A DNA stretch of 22,221 nt from JANXPZ01 sp033853925 (GTDB lineage: Bacteria > Eisenbacteria > RBG-16-71-46). Both the position numbers and the translations under genes were made by a program. The stretch lies in NCBI GenBank assembly GCA_033853925.1, contig JAWOLC010000164.1, positions 1 through 22,221 of the forward strand, given 5' to 3'. Shown piece after piece: positions 19,742 to 22,221 of this stretch (positions are counted from its first letter, which is position 1; each line of letters opens with the position of its first letter). The notes under the pieces were generated by a model. It was not told the origin of the DNA. It did not search any database and worked only from the letters and a program-made list of their open reading frames with translations.

Positions 19742-22123
19742 TCACCGGCCTCGCGTGAGGTCGGCGAGCAGCGAGCCCAGCCGGTCCGTGGTCTCGGCCC
19801 GCTCGAGGCCCTCGCGGCAGGCGGCCAGCGCCCCCGCCTCGTCCCGAGCCTTGAGCAGCGCCTCGGCCCGCAGCAGCCAGGCCTGCTCCGACTGCGGCTC
19901 CCAGCGCGTCGCCTCGGCGAACGACTCGGCGGCCGCCCGCGCGCGGCCGTGCGCCAGCGCGATCAGCCCCTCGACCATCCGCGCGTCGCCCCGGTTCAGC
20001 GAGTCCCCCACCGCCAGGGCCCGAGCCACGGCGGCGAGCGCCCCCGCCTCGTCGCCGAGGGTGAGCTGGACGGAGGCCAGCGCCGCCCAGGTGAGACCGT
20101 CGCCGGGTTTGCGCCGCGCCGCGTTGAGCAGCAGGTCGCGCGCCTCGCGCGTGCGCCCCGCGAAGACCGCGGCGCTGGCCTCGCGCCGGAGCCGCGCCAC
20201 GCTCGCGGTGAGCCGATCCTCGGCGACGAGGCTCTCCAGGTCGGCCGCCAGCTTCGTCAGGTGCTCCGCTCCCGCCTCGCGGGCCGCCGCTTCGGCCGCC
20301 GCGTCCTGCCCGGCGTTCACCAGCTCGCGGGCCCGCCCGCGGAACCAGGCCTCGGGCGTCCAGTCGGCGAACAGCGTGCGGGCCACGCGCCAGCCGGCGT
20401 AGGGGATGGGCACTCCGGGGACGCTGGCGATCTGCCGCCAGCCCACCTCGTAGAGGTCGCGCGGCGCGCGGTACTCGACGATCGGCCGGTCGTCGGTGTT
20501 GAGCGGGGCGCCGCGCGCCAGCTCGCGCAGCGAGTCCAGCGGGCACGCGTACCACGCCGCCACCGATTCGGGTCCCATCTGGCGCGCCCGGCGCAGCTGA
20601 TGCGCGACCTCCGGCCGGCGCAGGCGCGCGAGCGACAGGCGCGCCTCGGGCGGGCAGGCGACGAGGAGGAGGTCCTCGGCCACGCCCAGGTAGAAGGCCT
20701 GACCGCTGGGGAAGACCCGCAGGAAGGAGGCGAGCAGCGAGGCTCGTGTCCCGGGCGTCAGCTCGTAGAGCTGGATCCACTGGCAGAAGACGCCCGCGGG
20801 CGAGAGGCGCGAGCGCACGCGCCGGTAGAAGTCCACGGTGAAGAGGTCGTTCACCCCCGCGATCCAGGGGTTCGAGGGCTCGGAGACGACGAGGTCGTAG
20901 GTGCCGCGCGCGTTGTAGAGGCGCGTGCGCGCGTCCCCGAGCACGAGCCGCACGCGCGGGTCCGCCAGGGGCCAGCGCCCGACCTCGGCGAAGAACCGCG
21001 AAGCCGTGACCACCGCGGGCTCGATCTCCATGACGTCGACGGATCCCACGCCGGTGGCGAGCAGGGCCGAGAGCGTCGTGCCCGAGCCCAGGCCGACCAG
21101 GGCCGCGCGGGCCCCGGGCGGGGCCATGACGCCCGGCAGCACCCCGAGCAGCACCTGGGTGGGCATGTCCGCCGTGCTGGCGTCGGTCTTGCCGCCGATG
21201 CGCAGCGCCAGGTTGCGGCCCGAGGAGTCGCGCGAGACGTAGACCGAGGCGTTGAGGCCCTCCCGGTAGAAGAGCGTCACGTCGCGGTGCGCGTAGCGGC
21301 GGACGGGATCCCGCGCGCCGCCGGCCTTCTGCCGCACGCCCTCCATGCGCGACGGGCGGAAGACCCCGGCCGACATGAGCGCGGGATCCCAGGAGGGCGC
21401 GCCGGCGGCGAGGAGGGCGAGGATCCCCCCGCCGAGGACGAAGCCCGCCGCCGCGCGCGCGAGGGCCAGGCCGTGTGGGACCGCCAGCCCGAGAGCCACC
21501 GCGCCGAGGAGGGCGGCGAGCAGGGCTGCCGCCACCTGCGTGCTCTGGACCCCGAGGGTGGGGACGAGGGCGAACCCCGCGAGCAGCGAGCCGGCCAGCG
21601 TGCCGGCCGTGTTCACCGCGTAGCCGACCCCGGTCGCATGCCCGCCGTCGCGTGACTGCACGAGCCGCGTGGCGACCGGGAACACGGCGCCCAGGCCGAG
21701 GCAGGGGAGGAGCACCACGAGGGCGACGATCCCCAGCTCGCCCGCATAGAAGGGCGCCCAGTGCCCCAGAGTCCTCCGGCCCAGGGCGTAGACCAGCTCC
21801 GGGAGGAGCGGAAACAACCGGACCGCTGCGAGCGCCGTGGCGGCGAGGCCCAGCTCGAGGGCGCCGAGCAGCGCCAGCAGCCGCGCCGCCCCGCGCTCGC
21901 GGCCCACGCGGCCGAGCCAAGGCGCGACCAGGGCGCTGCCGGCGGCCAGGCCGGCGAGGTACACGGCCAGCACCGCCGAGAGCGAGTACACCGAGGAGCC
22001 CAGCACGAGACCGAAGAGCCGCACCCAGGCGATCTGCCAGGTCAGGGCGACGAGACCCGAGAGGGCGAACAGGGCGGCCACCGCGCCGCGCGCCCGGCGA
22101 GGCAACAGCGCGGCGGCGGGCAC
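19742..22123 (-). CDS. Membrane protein with spermidine-synthase-like and TPR domains
   Basis: A 793-residue three-part protein. Residues about 13-240 hold seven or eight membrane segments, including LSGLVALTWQIAWVRLFGLV at 21-40 and LGSSVYSLSAVLAVYLAGLA at 41-60, as in fused spermidine synthases. Residues about 285-560 form an aminopropyltransferase/methyltransferase fold with VGLGSGTT at 343-350, DVMEIEP at 363-369, LGDART at 395-400, SEPSNPW at 414-420 and LNTDDRPIVEY at 541-551. The catalytic aspartate of genuine polyamine synthases is replaced by SEPSNP, so polyamine synthesis is doubtful. Residues about 645-790 form TPR-like helical repeats. GTG 22123 gives the usual short N-terminus before LSG, but the frame remains open to the window edge, so an earlier start outside is possible. 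It precedes acpS on the same strand. Confidence 0.82.
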   Translation of the reverse strand: MPAAALLPRRARGAVAALFALSGLVALTWQIAWVRLFGLVLGSSVYSLSAVLAVYLAGLAAGSALVAPWLGRVGRERGAARLLALLGALELGLAATALAAVRLFPLLPELVYALGRRTLGHWAPFYAGELGIVALVVLLPCLGLGAVFPVATRLVQSRDGGHATGVGYAVNTAGTLAGSLLAGFALVPTLGVQSTQVAAALLAALLGAVALGLAVPHGLALARAAAGFVLGGGILALLAAGAPSWDPALMSAGVFRPSRMEGVRQKAGGARDPVRRYAHRDVTLFYREGLNASVYVSRDSSGRNLALRIGGKTDASTADMPTQVLLGVLPGVMAPPGARAALVGLGSGTTLSALLATGVGSVDVMEIEPAVVTASRFFAEVGRWPLADPRVRLVLGDARTRLYNARGTYDLVVSEPSNPWIAGVNDLFTVDFYRRVRSRLSPAGVFCQWIQLYELTPGTRASLLASFLRVFPSGQAFYLGVAEDLLLVACPPEARLSLARLRRPEVAHQLRRARQMGPESVAAWYACPLDSLRELARGAPLNTDDRPIVEYRAPRDLYEVGWRQIASVPGVPIPYAGWRVARTLFADWTPEAWFRGRARELVNAGQDAAAEAAAREAGAEHLTKLAADLESLVAEDRLTASVARLRREASAAVFAGRTREARDLLLNAARRKPGDGLTWAALASVQLTLGDEAGALAAVARALAVGDSLNRGDARMVEGLIALAHGRARAAAESFAEATRWEPQSEQAWLLRAEALLKARDEAGALAACREGLERAETTDRLGSLLADLTRGR

Positions 22124-22221
22124 CGCCGCCCCCGCGCGCGCGAGGCCGCTGGCGGGGGGCGCCGTCTGCAGCGGCGCGGGCTCGCGCCGAGCGGCGAGGC
22201 CGGCCAGGCCCGCCGCGCCCA

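Noticed and set aside
17718..21920. A 1400-codon minus-strand frame
   Set aside because: Only 17718-19226 encodes a recognisable protein (biotin carboxylase); the rest is out of frame with acpS and the spermidine-synthase-like gene.
22124..22221. Upstream extension of the spermidine-synthase-like protein to the window edge
   Set aside because: The frame is open, but the residues are alanine/proline-rich and the known family N-terminus fits GTG 22123. It is left as a possibility in that entry.

Overview
The window is very GC-rich bacterial DNA (about 70% or more by eye) and is almost fully coding, with no gene-free stretch above 300 bases. No rRNA, tRNA, CRISPR array or insertion sequence was seen. 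The gene content (three acyl-CoA dehydrogenases, thiolase, hydroxyacyl-CoA dehydrogenase, methylmalonyl-CoA mutase and epimerase, split biotin carboxylase and carrier) suggests a heterotroph that oxidises fatty or amino acids. A decayed C-terminal segment of the kind found on FlgD-like/type IX-sorted secreted proteins (about 14992-15101) fits a high-GC lineage such as Candidatus Eisenbacteria. Myxococcota, Gemmatimonadota or Acidobacteriota cannot be excluded from sequence alone.

Layout. 29-1532 (+): a methyltransferase and a small secreted protein. 1755-4123 (+): acyl-CoA dehydrogenase 1, overlapped by a FIST-domain protein. 4104-5725 (-): an F420/NADP-reductase-like protein and an exported protein with a peptidoglycan-binding-like centre. 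5953-10952 (+): the main beta-oxidation operon, in the order thiolase, 3-hydroxyacyl-CoA dehydrogenase, a possible 41-residue ORF, acyl-CoA dehydrogenase 2, a small membrane protein, acyl-CoA dehydrogenase 3. 11098-11907 (-): a double-anchored membrane protein of unknown role. 12075-13196 (+): a DUF362 protein. 13246-14939 (+): an ABC-2 exporter (ATPase plus permease). 15102-19606 (-): a tightly overlapped operon of acpS, biotin carboxylase, biotin carrier, methylmalonyl-CoA mutase large subunit and methylmalonyl-CoA epimerase. 19742-22123 (-): a membrane protein with spermidine-synthase-like and TPR domains, whose reading frame stays open to the right edge.

How the genes fit together. The plus-strand operon supplies the dehydrogenation, 3-hydroxyacyl oxidation and thiolysis steps of beta-oxidation. 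The minus-strand operon supplies carboxylation (part), epimerisation and rearrangement of the propionyl-CoA left by odd-chain or branched substrates. Several partners are absent here: enoyl-CoA hydratase, ETF, the carboxyltransferase subunit and the B12-binding mutase subunit. They must be encoded elsewhere if the pathways are complete. Junctions are ATGA, GTGA or TGATG overlaps, so translational coupling is the rule. No convincing new defence or mobile system was found. The most interesting items are an operator-like palindrome inside the thiolase promoter, a perfect hairpin that would hide a ribosome binding site at 11914-11935, the acyl-CoA dehydrogenase/FIST coupling, acpS heading the propionyl-CoA operon, and the sorting-domain relic.
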